Below, piece by piece: positions 17,475 to 26,432 of a stretch of DNA of 64,000 nucleotides. The notes beneath the pieces are model-generated. The model worked only from the letters and a program-made list of their open reading frames with translations, did no database searches and was not told the DNA's origin. The position numbers and the translations under genes were made by a program. Source of the DNA: an uncultured Alphaproteobacteria bacterium. GTDB taxonomy: Bacteria > Pseudomonadota > Alphaproteobacteria > Micropepsales > Micropepsaceae. The stretch's first letter is position 1. The number at the start of each line of letters is the position of its first letter. Where the stretch lies: the NCBI GenBank assembly GCA_902826695.1, contig CADEFU010000008.1, forward strand, positions 105,568-169,567, in the 5' to 3' direction.

Positions 17475-18212
17475 ATGGAGTGGAGCGATGAGGGAATCGT
17501 GTTGGGGTTGCGGCCGTTTGGAGAGAACGGAGCGATCCTCGAAGCGTTGACGCCGGGGCACGGGCGGCATCTTGGGCTCGTGCGTGGCGCGATGTCGAAG
17601 CGGGTGAAGGGCGCGTTGGAGCCCGGCAATGGCGTAAAGCTGCATTGGCGCGGGCGGCTGGACCAACAGTTGGGCGCTTATACGGTTGAGCTGAGTGCTG
17701 CGCGCGCGGCGCATTTTTTTGACGATGGTTTGAAGCTCGCGGGGCTTGGTGCGGTGTGCGCGATGTGCGCGGCTTTGTTGCCGGAGCGCGAGTTGCATGC
17801 GCGTGTGTATGAGGCGCTCGAGCAGTTGCTGCAAACGATCGGCGAGAAAGCGTCGCCCTGGTGGGTGGAAGATTATGTGCGCTTCGAGTTGGTTCTGCTT
17901 GAGGATTTGGGGTTTGGTCTCGATCTCTCGCAGTGCGCCGTGACGGGGGTAGAAGAGGATCTGCGCTTCGTATCGCCGAAAACAGGGCGGGCGGTGAGCG
18001 TGGCTGCGGCTCAACCCTACCGTGACCGGCTGTTGAGGCTTCCCGGGTTTCTGGCACCGGAAAATTGTCCTGTTGAGCGCAACGATCTTGTGGATGGAAT
18101 TGCTTTGACGGGGTTTTTCCTGGACCGGGTGGCGCTGGAACATGGCGCAATCCTGCCGCAGGCGCGCGGGCGGTTCCATGAGCGTCTTGCGGCCTCAAAG
18201 GCTGGCCGTTAG
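17475..18212 (+). CDS. recO: DNA repair protein RecO
   Basis: The protein has 245 residues from the ATG at 17475. It loads RecA with RecF/RecR. The N-terminal OB fold reads WSDEGIVLGLRPFGENGAILEALTPGHGRHLGLVRGA, the usual RecO opening. The helical domain has YVRFELVLLEDLGFGLDLSQCAVTG. The zinc-binding cysteine set of some RecO proteins is not complete here. It lies 32 bp upstream of parC. Confidence 0.93.
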   Translation: MEWSDEGIVLGLRPFGENGAILEALTPGHGRHLGLVRGAMSKRVKGALEPGNGVKLHWRGRLDQQLGAYTVELSAARAAHFFDDGLKLAGLGAVCAMCAALLPERELHARVYEALEQLLQTIGEKASPWWVEDYVRFELVLLEDLGFGLDLSQCAVTGVEEDLRFVSPKTGRAVSVAAAQPYRDRLLRLPGFLAPENCPVERNDLVDGIALTGFFLDRVALEHGAILPQARGRFHERLAASKAGR

Positions 18213-18244
18213 TCAGACGCCTCCCAGTAAGTTGAGGATTCGCC

Positions 18245-20464
18245 ATGGCGCTTGAGGACCTGATACGCGACGTCGACCTCAAGGACGCGCTTGGCGAGCG
18301 TTACCTTGCCTATGCACTGTCCACGATCATGCAGCGCGCGCTGCCGGACGTGCGCGATGGGATGAAGCCCGTCCATCGGCGGTTGCTGTTTGCAATGCAG
18401 CGGCTGAGGCTGGATCCCACGGGTAGCTTCTCGAAGTCGGCGCGCGTCGTCGGCGATGTCATGGGTAAGTTCCACCCGCACGGCGACCAATCGATCTACG
18501 ATGCGCTGGTGCGCTTGGTGCAGACGTTCTCGCTGCGCTACCCGCTGATCGACGGGCAAGGCAATTTTGGCAACGTCGATGGCGATAACCCTGCCGCGAT
18601 GCGCTACACGGAAAGCCGGTTGACCGTTATCGGCGAGCTGCTGCTGGACGGGCTCGACGACGATGGCACCGACTACCGGGCGACTTACGATGGGAAGGAA
18701 AGCGAACCGCTCGTTTTGCCCGGCGGGTTTCCAAACCTGCTTGCGAACGGGTCTTCGGGCATCGCGGTCGGCATGGCGACGAATATTCCGCCGCACAATT
18801 TAGATGAGATCGCCCAAGCGCTGATCCATCTCGTCAGTGCGCCGAATGCGCGCGACGACACGCTGTTGCAGTATATCAAGGGACCGGACTTTCCGACCGG
18901 CGGCATTGTGGTGGAGCCGGCGGAATCTATCGCGGAGGCCTATCGCACCGGCAAGGGCGGGTTCCGTTTGCGTGCGCGCTGGCACAAGGAAGAAGGCGCG
19001 CGCGGGACCTGGGTCGTGATCGTGACGGAGATCCCCTACCAGGTCGCCAAGAGCAAGCTGATCAAAGACATCGCCGACATGATCGGCGACAAGAAGCTGC
19101 CGTTTCTGGACGACATTCGCGACGAGTCGGCGGAAGACATCCGCATCGTGCTGGTGCCGAAGAGCCGGAACATCGAGCCCGACGTGATGATGGAACAGCT
19201 GTTCCGCACAACCGCATTGGAGACGCGGTTCTCGCTCAACATGACGGTGCTGGACTCGAGTCAAACGCCGCGCGTGATGAGTTTGAAGCAGACGCTGGTC
19301 TCGTTCCTCGATCATCAGCGGAACGTGCTGATCCGGCGCGCGAGCCATCGTTTGGCAAAAATCGCCGAGCGGCTCGAGATTCTCGACGGGTTCTTGTCGG
19401 TGTTCTTGAACATCGACAAGGTCATCAAGATCATCCGGACGTCCGACGATCCGAAAGCGGAATTGATTAAGGCGTTCAAGCTGACCGATCTGCAGGCCGA
19501 ATCCATTCTCAATATGCGGCTTCGGAGCTTGCGCAAGCTCGAAGAGATCGAGATTCGCCAGGAGCACACGTCGCTGCAGGCGGAGCAGAAGGAGCTGAAG
19601 TCGCTGGTCAAATCCGAGGACAAGCAAAACGACCGGTTGAAGGCGAGCTTCCAGGAGTTGCGGGCGAAGTTCGGCGCGAAGACGGTGCTTGGCAAACGCC
19701 GCTCGCAGCTGTCGGACGCGCCCATGATCGAAGACGTGCCGATGGAGGCGTTGATCGAGAAGGAACCGATCACCGTCGTCTGTTCGGACAAGGGCTGGAT
19801 CCGCGCGATGAAGGGGCATATGGAGCCCAGCGACGACGTGAAGTTCAAAGACGGCGACAAGGGCCGGTTCTGGGTGAAGGCCCAGACGACGGACAAGCTG
19901 GTGTTGTTTGCGACGAATGGGCGTTTCTTCACGCTCGAATGCAAGGACTTGCCGGGCGGTCGCGGGCATGGTGAGCCGGTTCGCTTGATGTGCGACCTTG
20001 AGAACGATCAGGACATCGTTTCGCTGTTCGTGCACCAGCCGGGGCGTAAGCTTCTGATCGCGTCGAGCTCCGGCCGCGGCTTTGTCGTGCCGGAAGACGA
20101 GGTCATCGCACAGAAGAAGGGCGGTAAGCAGGTAATGAACGTCGATCCGCTGGAAGAGGCGAAGGTCTGTACGCCGGCGGTGGGCGATCACGTGGCGTTC
20201 ATCGGCGAGAACCGGAAGATGGTCATCTTCAAGCTTGCCGACGTGCCGGAAATGGCGAAGGGCAAGGGCGTGGCGCTGCAGAAGTACAAGGACGGCGGGC
20301 TCGTCGATGCGACGTCGTTCGTCTACGCCGACGGTTTGCGCGATTACAACGGACGGACCTGGGAAAAGAGCGAACTCAGCGACTATCGCGGCGAGCGCGC
20401 GCAAGCGGGGCGGCTGGCACCAAAGGGCTGGCCGAAGAACGGTAAGTTCGCGCACGAGTTCTGA
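18245..20464 (+). CDS. parC: DNA topoisomerase IV subunit A
   Basis: This 739-residue protein is the DNA-cleaving subunit of topoisomerase IV, needed to unlink daughter chromosomes. The catalytic tyrosine is Y121 in AAMRYTESRL. The quinolone-determining region reads GKFHPHGDQSIYDALVR: the position of E. coli ParC Ser80 is Gln82 and that of Glu84 is Asp86. The length (well below GyrA), the lack of a GyrA-box and the era/recO neighbourhood favour ParC over GyrA. A C-terminal beta-pinwheel follows from about residue 500. Confidence 0.95.
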   Translation: MALEDLIRDVDLKDALGERYLAYALSTIMQRALPDVRDGMKPVHRRLLFAMQRLRLDPTGSFSKSARVVGDVMGKFHPHGDQSIYDALVRLVQTFSLRYPLIDGQGNFGNVDGDNPAAMRYTESRLTVIGELLLDGLDDDGTDYRATYDGKESEPLVLPGGFPNLLANGSSGIAVGMATNIPPHNLDEIAQALIHLVSAPNARDDTLLQYIKGPDFPTGGIVVEPAESIAEAYRTGKGGFRLRARWHKEEGARGTWVVIVTEIPYQVAKSKLIKDIADMIGDKKLPFLDDIRDESAEDIRIVLVPKSRNIEPDVMMEQLFRTTALETRFSLNMTVLDSSQTPRVMSLKQTLVSFLDHQRNVLIRRASHRLAKIAERLEILDGFLSVFLNIDKVIKIIRTSDDPKAELIKAFKLTDLQAESILNMRLRSLRKLEEIEIRQEHTSLQAEQKELKSLVKSEDKQNDRLKASFQELRAKFGAKTVLGKRRSQLSDAPMIEDVPMEALIEKEPITVVCSDKGWIRAMKGHMEPSDDVKFKDGDKGRFWVKAQTTDKLVLFATNGRFFTLECKDLPGGRGHGEPVRLMCDLENDQDIVSLFVHQPGRKLLIASSSGRGFVVPEDEVIAQKKGGKQVMNVDPLEEAKVCTPAVGDHVAFIGENRKMVIFKLADVPEMAKGKGVALQKYKDGGLVDATSFVYADGLRDYNGRTWEKSELSDYRGERAQAGRLAPKGWPKNGKFAHEF

Positions 20465-20493
20465 CGCGAAACGCGCGCGGCGTACTTGGACGC

Positions 20494-20892
20494 TTAGCGA
20501 GCGCAGTTCGTGGCGCGGTATTGCTCCATGCTCGTGCGGAGTGTCGTGCGGCTGGCGACGGATTGCGGATGATCGTTGGGCGGCGGGGTGCGCGTCCAGA
20601 TGTCGAGCGCTTTCTTGAAGCGCTTGCAGGCTGTTGCTTTGTCGCCTGCCGTGTCCGCGACGAGGGCGAAGCAGCGTTCAATGTGGGCACCGAGGTAGGC
20701 TTCCTCGGGCTTCTTGGTCACAGTCTTCTCGGCTTGACGGCAGTAGGCTTCGGCCCCCTTGCGGTTCTTTTGGCCGGCCGTCGCGACGGCGTAGCTCGTC
20801 GTCGAAAGAATTTCCGTTTCCTTTGCCGGGTAGGCGTGAGCCATCGTGCTTGTAAGCGCGACTGCTAGGGCGCTCAGGAAGAGCAGGCGCAT
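20494..20892 (-). CDS. Small exported hypothetical protein
   Basis: The protein has 132 residues from the ATG at 20892. A signal peptide (MRLLFLSALAVALTSTMAHA) is followed by a helical mature region with four cysteines (AYCRQ, ERCFALV, ATACKRFKKA, TNCAR), which could form disulfides in the periplasm. The helix spacing faintly resembles TPR or Sel1-like pairs. I do not recognise a family. It is convergent with parC. Confidence 0.65.
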   Translation of the reverse strand: MRLLFLSALAVALTSTMAHAYPAKETEILSTTSYAVATAGQKNRKGAEAYCRQAEKTVTKKPEEAYLGAHIERCFALVADTAGDKATACKRFKKALDIWTRTPPPNDHPQSVASRTTLRTSMEQYRATNCAR

Positions 20893-20971
20893 TGTACCTC
20901 GATGTAGCTTCGCGTTGTGGGTTTGCCCCGGTGGCGCGGGCATCCAGCCCGCGTTCCCGGTGGGCGAGCCT

Positions 20972-21202
20972 TTAAGGCGCGTATTTGAACGAGAGCGAAA
21001 CGCGGGCGCGGTAGGCGACGACTTTGCCTTTGTCGTCGAGGCGCATGTCGAGTTTCGTGACTTCGGCGATGCGCAGGTCGCGCAGCGAGTGGGAGGCGAG
21101 TTCGACCGCATTCTTGGCTGCTTCTTCCCACGAGACGCGGCTGGTGCCGATGACCTCGGTGACGCGATAGACGCCGGTGTCGACGCTTGATTTCTTCGCC
21201 AT
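20972..21202 (-). CDS. Dodecin family flavin-binding protein
   Basis: The protein has 76 residues from the ATG at 21202, preceded by a strong CAGGAGGAA ribosome-binding site. The whole protein fits the dodecin pattern: VYRVTEVIGTSRVSWEEAAKN, then LRDLRIAEVTKLDMRL and a final YRARVSLSFKY strand. Trp25 sits in the SWEEA position that stacks on flavin in the dodecameric shell. The role is usually storage or quenching of flavin. Confidence 0.93.
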   Translation of the reverse strand: MAKKSSVDTGVYRVTEVIGTSRVSWEEAAKNAVELASHSLRDLRIAEVTKLDMRLDDKGKVVAYRARVSLSFKYAP

Positions 21203-21289
21203 GAATTTCCTCCTGTTTCGCGGGTCCGTGGCGGTCCGCAGACCTGAGAGCATAGGCCCATTCTTGGCGAAGTTCGACGGGGCTTTGGG

Positions 21290-21769
21290 CTAGTTCGTCC
21301 GCCCGCCCTTGTAGTAGTCACGCATGAGTTCGTGGGACCAGGCGGGTTGGCGGACCGCGCCGAGCGGCTCGAATTCGCGCATGTAGGGCTTGATGTCGAG
21401 GACCGGGGTGCCGTCGATTGCGTCGAGGGCGCGGACGGTCAGTACTGTGCCTTCAACCTGGACGATGGTGCAGCGGGAGAGGCCGATGCGGTTGGGCCGC
21501 CCTTTGCCGCGTTGACCGAAGATGCCGACCAGGGGCCAATCCGTGCGCCCGCGTGGATGGCGTGCGCCCTTCTCGATCTCGCCGGGGGGAACCTTGTGCA
21601 TCAGGAACAGCACTTCGGCATGCGAGAAGTCGGCGAGACCGAACAGCGCGTCTTTGGTGAACTGATCCTTATCCAGGTGGATCTCGGCAATCAGGTCGCC
21701 CCAGAAGTCGTCGGTGGGCTCCGTGCGCGGGCTTTTGATGATGCCGACCGGGGTGATTGGGGTAGTCAT
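21290..21769 (-). CDS. TrmO/TsaA family tRNA-N6-methyltransferase-like protein
   Basis: The protein has 159 residues from the ATG at 21769. It has the small beta-barrel pattern of the TsaA/UPF0066 family: ITPVGIIKSPRTEPTD at the start, ADFSHAEVLFLMHKV, then HPRGRTDWPLVGIFGQRGKGRPNRIGLSRC and LDAIDGTPVLDIKPYM. In E. coli TrmO methylates t6A37 of tRNA-Thr. The variant DFW before GDLIAEI suggests a shortened family member, so the exact reaction is uncertain. Confidence 0.85.
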   Translation of the reverse strand: MTTPITPVGIIKSPRTEPTDDFWGDLIAEIHLDKDQFTKDALFGLADFSHAEVLFLMHKVPPGEIEKGARHPRGRTDWPLVGIFGQRGKGRPNRIGLSRCTIVQVEGTVLTVRALDAIDGTPVLDIKPYMREFEPLGAVRQPAWSHELMRDYYKGGRTN

Positions 21770-21887
21770 AGGCCACGCCTCGTTGTTGCGGCTCTCACAT
21801 AGGCGCGCACATGCCGTTGCGCCAGTGACCTTTGTTACGGTCACTGGCTTATCGTCTGTGTGCGGACTTATGCGTTGATCGGCGGAA

Positions 21888-22343
21888 TCAACGTGTGAGC
21901 GCGCGGGAAGACACGATCGTAATCGTGTAACCGGCGATGACGTCGATCAGCTGCATGAGGCCTAGGAGGAAGAACGTTGAGTTCGTGAAGGCCGGGAACG
22001 AGATGAACAGGACGACGTAGACAAGCAGCGTCATCACCGCGATGCCGTGGTTGACCAGCGAGAGCATCGGTGAGCCGATCGACTTCAGCGTTTCTATGAA
22101 GAGTAAGCCCATGCCGGCAGCTAGGATGACGTCGGACTGGGTCATCGACCATACGGCGCCCGAGAACATTGTGACGCGGAAGGCCGAGCTGCCGAGCCAC
22201 GCGGCAACTGCCACCGGATCCATGCCGATGACAGCGAAGACCATAAAGCAGATGTAGATCGCCGGCAGAAGCAGCAGTGGGAAGACATCGAAACTGGCCG
22301 ACGATGAATTGAGACGGATGCGACGTTCACGGTAACGCGCCAT
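21888..22343 (-). CDS. Multi-spanning membrane protein, unknown
   Basis: The protein has 151 residues from the ATG at 22343 with AGGGGG upstream. A basic N-terminus (ARYRERRIR) is followed by four hydrophobic stretches (FPLLLLPAIYICFMVFAVI, SDVILAAGMGLLFIETL, HGIAVMTLLVYVVLFISF, STFFLLGLMQLIDVIAGYTI). No family motif is recognised. The positive N-terminus suggests it stays in the cytoplasm. Confidence 0.7.
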   Translation of the reverse strand: MARYRERRIRLNSSSASFDVFPLLLLPAIYICFMVFAVIGMDPVAVAAWLGSSAFRVTMFSGAVWSMTQSDVILAAGMGLLFIETLKSIGSPMLSLVNHGIAVMTLLVYVVLFISFPAFTNSTFFLLGLMQLIDVIAGYTITIVSSRALTR

Positions 22344-22564
22344 TAGAACCCCCTGAAACAGGCACTGGTGATTCGTGAAGTATAAGCGCGCCGCGGCCCC
22401 GCAATGGCCGATCGTCACGTGTTGTGGCGGTCGTCATGCTCAGCCGCCGCAGCAAGCTGATCCGATAACTGCCTGAAACGTATTGAGCGCTGATTTTCTG
22501 TGCGCTCCGGTGCGTGCGCGTTTACACGGCGTGTTGCATCCGCGCTGCACTGGCGGGGCGTATC

Positions 22565-22987
22565 TCAGGGCTGTTTGTAGCGCTTCTTCATGGCTGCGAC
22601 CGATTGGGTGATCAGCTTCTTCAGCACAGCGGTATCAACGTCGGCGAGGCGTTTGATGTAGAGGCACGATGAGCCGGTCGAGTGTTTGCCGAGCTTGGCC
22701 AACAAACCCTCGTAAGCATCGAAACCTGGCATGATGTAGAGCGTCAGGTTCGTCTTGCGCGGGCTCAATCCCACGATGGGCCAATCGCCTTCACGCCCGG
22801 TCGCGTATTTGTAGCGATATGTTCCGAAGCCGATGATGCTGGTGCCCCACAGCACGGGTTCGCACTTTGTCACCTCGCGCATCATGGCGATGACTGCTTT
22901 GGCGTCTGCGAGCTTCTGTTCATCGGTCACAGTTTTGAGAAACGACGCCACGGATTGTTTGGTGGCTTTTGTCTTGGGTTCGGCCAT
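22565..22987 (-). CDS. DUF1801 domain protein
   Basis: The protein has 140 residues; AGGAG precedes the ATG. It shows the DUF1801/YdhG arrangement: SVASFLKTV, the helix QKLADAKAVIAMM, the conserved EPVLWGTSIIGFGTYRYKYATGREGDWPIVGLSPRKTNLTLY core, and LGKHSTGSSCLYIKRLADVD. These are small iron-chaperone-fold proteins with no settled function. It stands alone, divergent from the PAS protein gene. Confidence 0.85.
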   Translation of the reverse strand: MAEPKTKATKQSVASFLKTVTDEQKLADAKAVIAMMREVTKCEPVLWGTSIIGFGTYRYKYATGREGDWPIVGLSPRKTNLTLYIMPGFDAYEGLLAKLGKHSTGSSCLYIKRLADVDTAVLKKLITQSVAAMKKRYKQP

Positions 22988-23098
22988 CTTTGTGCTCCTG
23001 GAGGGTGTATCGTATGCAGCCGTCTGCCTGTGTGGGCAAGTTGTACAGGGCTGGCGTATCGGATAAATCCTGTGGTTGCGTATCCGGAATTCCCGCGC

Positions 23099-23623
23099 AT
23101 GCCCGATGTTGCCGCCAAGGCCAAGCGTTCAGCGCAAAGCTTGCGCTTTGAGAACGCCGTTCGCGCGCCGGCGCCGGGGGTAATGCCGCGGCTCGCCGAC
23201 GTAGACTACAGCGGTATCCGTGACCTTGTGCCTTGGATTGCGATCGTCGATCCGGACAGGGTTGCGATGAGCCTGAAGTTTACGCGCGCGGGTGCGGGGA
23301 TCGCTGCACTGATTGGTGGGGACGTCGTAGGTTTCGACTATCTCGACCTGGTCGATCCGGCCATCAAGGGTGAGGCGTTCGACAGCTGCTTCGTGATGCT
23401 CTCGCGACCGTGTGGGTTGTGGCAGATCACGCCGGGCAAATTGACGAGCGGCGAACAAGTGCGCGTCGAGTACACCGGCATACCAGTGTTCGATGAAATG
23501 CGCGGGCGCGGGCAGATCATCTTTCTAATCGTGCATTCGTTTGACGATGTGGGCAAGGCGCCGCGCGTCGAGGCTGTGCAGCACTCGACCATGTGGCAAT
23601 GGCTTGAGCTGCGGAGCGGCTAG
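23099..23623 (+). CDS. PAS domain protein (PAS_5-like)
   Basis: The protein has 174 residues from the ATG at 23099; a GTG at 23071 is also possible. It has LRFENAVRAPAPGVMPRLADVDYSGIRDLVPWIAIVDPD, then FTRAGAGIAALIGGDVVGFDYLDLVDP, CGLWQITPGKL and a strand-rich end. This is the pattern of stand-alone PAS_5 proteins, common in Alphaproteobacteria and of unknown ligand. There is no output domain. It ends convergent with an MFS gene, sharing CTAG. Confidence 0.7.
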   Translation: MPDVAAKAKRSAQSLRFENAVRAPAPGVMPRLADVDYSGIRDLVPWIAIVDPDRVAMSLKFTRAGAGIAALIGGDVVGFDYLDLVDPAIKGEAFDSCFVMLSRPCGLWQITPGKLTSGEQVRVEYTGIPVFDEMRGRGQIIFLIVHSFDDVGKAPRVEAVQHSTMWQWLELRSG

Positions 23624-24864
23624 GTCTTTGCCGGCAGGGGTTTCGTGACGGCAACAACCGCGACTAGCGAACAAACCAGCAGGAAGGCGGCAACGAAGAA
23701 TGGTGCGCCCAGCAATGGGGCGCCAGGCATTGCGTCCTTGTTTTCGACCGCGAGGGCGAAGACGCCCGTGTAGAGCGGCGGCGAGATGATCGCAGCGACG
23801 CCCATGAGACTCGCGAGCGCGCCTTGCAGTTGGCCTTGTTGGGCCGGGTCGACACGCTGGGTCATGATTGTTTGAGCGGCTGGCGTGTAGAATCCCCAGA
23901 GGGCGGCGATCGGTATCGCAATCCAGACGGATGTGTCTGTTGGGCCGATTGCGTAGATCATGAAGCCGGTGATGCCGAACAGAAGGCCGGCGATCATTGC
24001 GCTGCGCGGGCCTAGGAATTTGACAACGGGGCCGATCAGACCACCTTGAACGACGATGCTGGCAACGCCGACGGCGGCGAGGGCGAAGCCGTTCATGTCC
24101 TCGCTCCAGTCGTAGCGATACATGGTGAACCAGATGAAGACTGCCGGGTAGACGTTGTGCGCGACGGCGTAGAAGAAGTGCGCGGCGCCGAGGCCCGCAA
24201 GCTGTGCGTTCGACGTCAGGAGGCGCAGCGAAGTGAAGAAGTGGGCGTTTGCGAATGAGAACGATTTCGAGCGGCGTTCGGGTGGGAGCGATTCCGGCAA
24301 TACGAAGTAGCCGTAGAGCGCGTTGAGAAGTGTCAGGCCCGCGGCGACCCAGAAGGGGAGGTAGGGGTCGTACTTGCCGGCAATGCCGCCGAGGGCCGGA
24401 CCGATCACGAATCCGATGCCGAAGGCTGCGCCCATCAGGCCGAACGCGGCAGGGCGTTTCTCAGGCGGCGTGATGTCAGCGATGTAGGCGTTGGCGGTCG
24501 AGAAGCTTGCTGCGGTCGCGCCGGAGATGGCGCGCGCGACGAAAAGCCAGGCAAGGCTGGGGGCCAGCGCCATCAGGATGTAGTCGAGACCTAGTCCGGT
24601 CATTGACAGCAACAACACGGGACGGCGGCCGAAGCGGTCTGAGAGCGCGCCGAGAATTGGGGCAACGACGAACTGCATAACCGCCCACACAAGGCTCAAG
24701 AGGCCGCCGATACGCACGGCATCGGCCTGTGTGCTCTGGGCGAGGTTCTCGACGAGTTTGGGAACGACGGGAATGACCACGCCCATCGCCAGGACGTCGA
24801 GCATCAGCGTGAAGAAGATGAAGGCTACCGCGGCGCGGCCGGCTTTGGGTGGTGCGTCGGTCAT
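23620..24864 (-). CDS. MFS transporter, TetA/DHA1-like
   Basis: This 414-residue protein is of the twelve-helix type. Motif A between helices 2 and 3 is intact (GALSDRFGRRPVLLLSM), and GFVIGPALGGIAG matches motif C of drug:proton antiporters. The opening FIFFTLMLDVLAMGVVIPVVP is typical of the TetA branch. Drug export is the usual role, but the sequence alone does not justify calling tetracycline resistance. It starts 40 bp from, and divergent to, a Gfo/Idh/MocA gene. Confidence 0.88.
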   Translation of the reverse strand: MTDAPPKAGRAAVAFIFFTLMLDVLAMGVVIPVVPKLVENLAQSTQADAVRIGGLLSLVWAVMQFVVAPILGALSDRFGRRPVLLLSMTGLGLDYILMALAPSLAWLFVARAISGATAASFSTANAYIADITPPEKRPAAFGLMGAAFGIGFVIGPALGGIAGKYDPYLPFWVAAGLTLLNALYGYFVLPESLPPERRSKSFSFANAHFFTSLRLLTSNAQLAGLGAAHFFYAVAHNVYPAVFIWFTMYRYDWSEDMNGFALAAVGVASIVVQGGLIGPVVKFLGPRSAMIAGLLFGITGFMIYAIGPTDTSVWIAIPIAALWGFYTPAAQTIMTQRVDPAQQGQLQGALASLMGVAAIISPPLYTGVFALAVENKDAMPGAPLLGAPFFVAAFLLVCSLVAVVAVTKPLPAKT

Positions 24865-24904
24865 CTGGATTGCAGAAGGAGGGCGGGTGGCTCATTCTGC
24901 CCCA

Positions 24905-25879
24905 ATGAGTGAGCCAAGCACAATCAACATCGGCATTCTGGGCGCGGCGCGGGTTGCGGCCTATGCGATGATTGCACCAGCGCGGGAAGTCGATGGCGTC
25001 ACTGTTCGAACGGTGGCGGCTCGCGACCTCAAGCGGGCTGAGGCGTTTGCGGCGGCGCACGGCATACAGCATGTGCACTCTTCTTACGACGCGTTGATTG
25101 GCAATCCTGCGGTCGATCTCGTGTACATCGCGACGCCGCCTGCGTTTCATGCGGTGAATGCGCTGAAGGCGTTACGCGCGGGCAAGCATGTGCTGGTCGA
25201 GAAGCCGTTTGCGATGGATGCGACGGAGGCGCGCGAAGTCCTGGTTGCGGCGGAGCGCGCAGGGCGGCAGGTGTTCGAGGCGTTTCACTACCGTCATCAT
25301 GCGCTGTGGCACCGTGTTGTTGCGCTTCTTCGCGGCGGGACGGTTGGGCGGATCATTTCGCTTGATGCTGCCTTTCATGCGCCGATCGCACAGGTGGCTG
25401 GCGAGTTCCGCTGGGACGCGTCGCTGGGCGGTGGCGCCCTGATGGACTTGGGTTGTTACCCGCTACAGTGGGTTAGGGTGGCGACGGGCGAGGAGCCTGT
25501 CGTTGAGTCCGCGTCGATGCGCAGGAACAATGGTGTCGACGTTGCGACAGAAGCCCGGTTGAGCTTCCCGGGCGGGGCTTTGGCCAAGATCGCCTGCAGC
25601 ATGGACGCAGATGCGTTTGCGGCGTCGCTCAAGATCGTGGGAGAGCGCGGCAGCATCACGATCGACAATCCTCTGGCGCCGCACTTCGGGCACAGGCTGG
25701 TCGTGGACAGCAACGGGAGCAGCGTGACGGAAAAGGTCGAGGGGGTCTCGACGTTTGCGGCTCAGCTGCAGGCCGTGGCGGCAACGCTGCGGAATGGCGT
25801 GCCATTTCCCCTTGCAGCTGACGATCCCGTTAGGTCGATGGCGTCGATCGACGCTGTGCGGGTTGCGGCTTCAGCCTAA
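24905..25879 (+). CDS. Gfo/Idh/MocA family NAD(P)-dependent oxidoreductase
   Basis: The protein has 324 residues from the ATG at 24905. The Rossmann start INIGILGAARVAAYAMIAPA is followed by LVYIATPPAFHAVNALKALRAGKHVLVEKPFAMD, which contains the catalytic-lysine EKP motif. The C-terminal domain has GGGALMDLGCYPLQWVR, with the conserved D/H-type position in LGCYP. Substrates in this family are sugars, inositols or dihydrodiols; none can be inferred here. The last 50 bases overlap the convergent Nudix gene. Confidence 0.92.
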   Translation: MSEPSTINIGILGAARVAAYAMIAPAREVDGVTVRTVAARDLKRAEAFAAAHGIQHVHSSYDALIGNPAVDLVYIATPPAFHAVNALKALRAGKHVLVEKPFAMDATEAREVLVAAERAGRQVFEAFHYRHHALWHRVVALLRGGTVGRIISLDAAFHAPIAQVAGEFRWDASLGGGALMDLGCYPLQWVRVATGEEPVVESASMRRNNGVDVATEARLSFPGGALAKIACSMDADAFAASLKIVGERGSITIDNPLAPHFGHRLVVDSNGSSVTEKVEGVSTFAAQLQAVAATLRNGVPFPLAADDPVRSMASIDAVRVAASA

Positions 25880-26267
25880 GGGCGTCGGCGACGATTTTGG
25901 CGTGGTCGAAGGCAAGCGGCTTCTTGCGCCAATCGGCGATGAACGCGGCCGACGAAGCGTCGTCGCCGGCCTTGGGTGTCACGCGGCCGACGCGCATGAG
26001 ATACGCCGCCGAAACGGTGTGGCCCCGGGGGTCGCGCTTCGGGTTCGAATATACTCCGATCAGCCGTTGCGTGAGCGGCTTAACGCCGGTTTCTTCGTGC
26101 AGCTCACGGCGTGCCGCATCTTCGAGCGTTTCGCCATACTCGACGAAGCCGCCTGGTAGGGCGTAGCGACCTTTGAACGGCGCTTGGCGCCTGCGAATGA
26201 GCAACAGGCGGCCGGCCGCATCGAAGACCACCGCGTCAACGGTCAGGCTTGGTTGGCGATATTTCAT
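25830..26267 (-). CDS. Nudix hydrolase
   Basis: The protein has 145 residues from the ATG at 26267; the longer frame begins with TTG. The Nudix box is complete (GGFVEYGETLEDAARRELHEET), with VDAVVFDAAGRLLLIRRR in the first strand and ALPGG before the box. An ADP-ribose/sugar-nucleotide pyrophosphatase is likely; a MutT-type role cannot be excluded. Its 3' end overlaps the oxidoreductase gene by 50 bases, the longest convergent overlap in the window. Confidence 0.92.
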   Translation of the reverse strand: MKYRQPSLTVDAVVFDAAGRLLLIRRRQAPFKGRYALPGGFVEYGETLEDAARRELHEETGVKPLTQRLIGVYSNPKRDPRGHTVSAAYLMRVGRVTPKAGDDASSAAFIADWRKKPLAFDHAKIVADALRLKPQPAQRRSTPST

Positions 26268-26432
26268 GTCGGTGTTGCCAGGGTTCCCCAAGGCGACACC
26301 TTATATCAGCGGGGGTTAAGGGCGCATTTACCTAGGACCTGCGAAGCTTAACTCTGGTTTACGATTGCGCGCACGCGTGCTCTTCCTCCGCGTACGGAAC
26401 AAAGCTAGAATTTTTGAAAGGACTCGTCGAAA

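Noticed and set aside
18800..20455. A 551-codon open frame antisense to parC
   Set aside because: It mirrors the strongly coding parC frame and is Arg/His/Leu-rich without any domain; GC-rich third positions on the sense strand produce such stop-free antisense frames.
23620..24864. Calling the MFS protein a tetracycline efflux determinant (tetA)
   Set aside because: The TetA-like motifs are shared by a wide DHA1 group, and there is no tetR-type neighbour or mobile element; only a general exporter call is justified.
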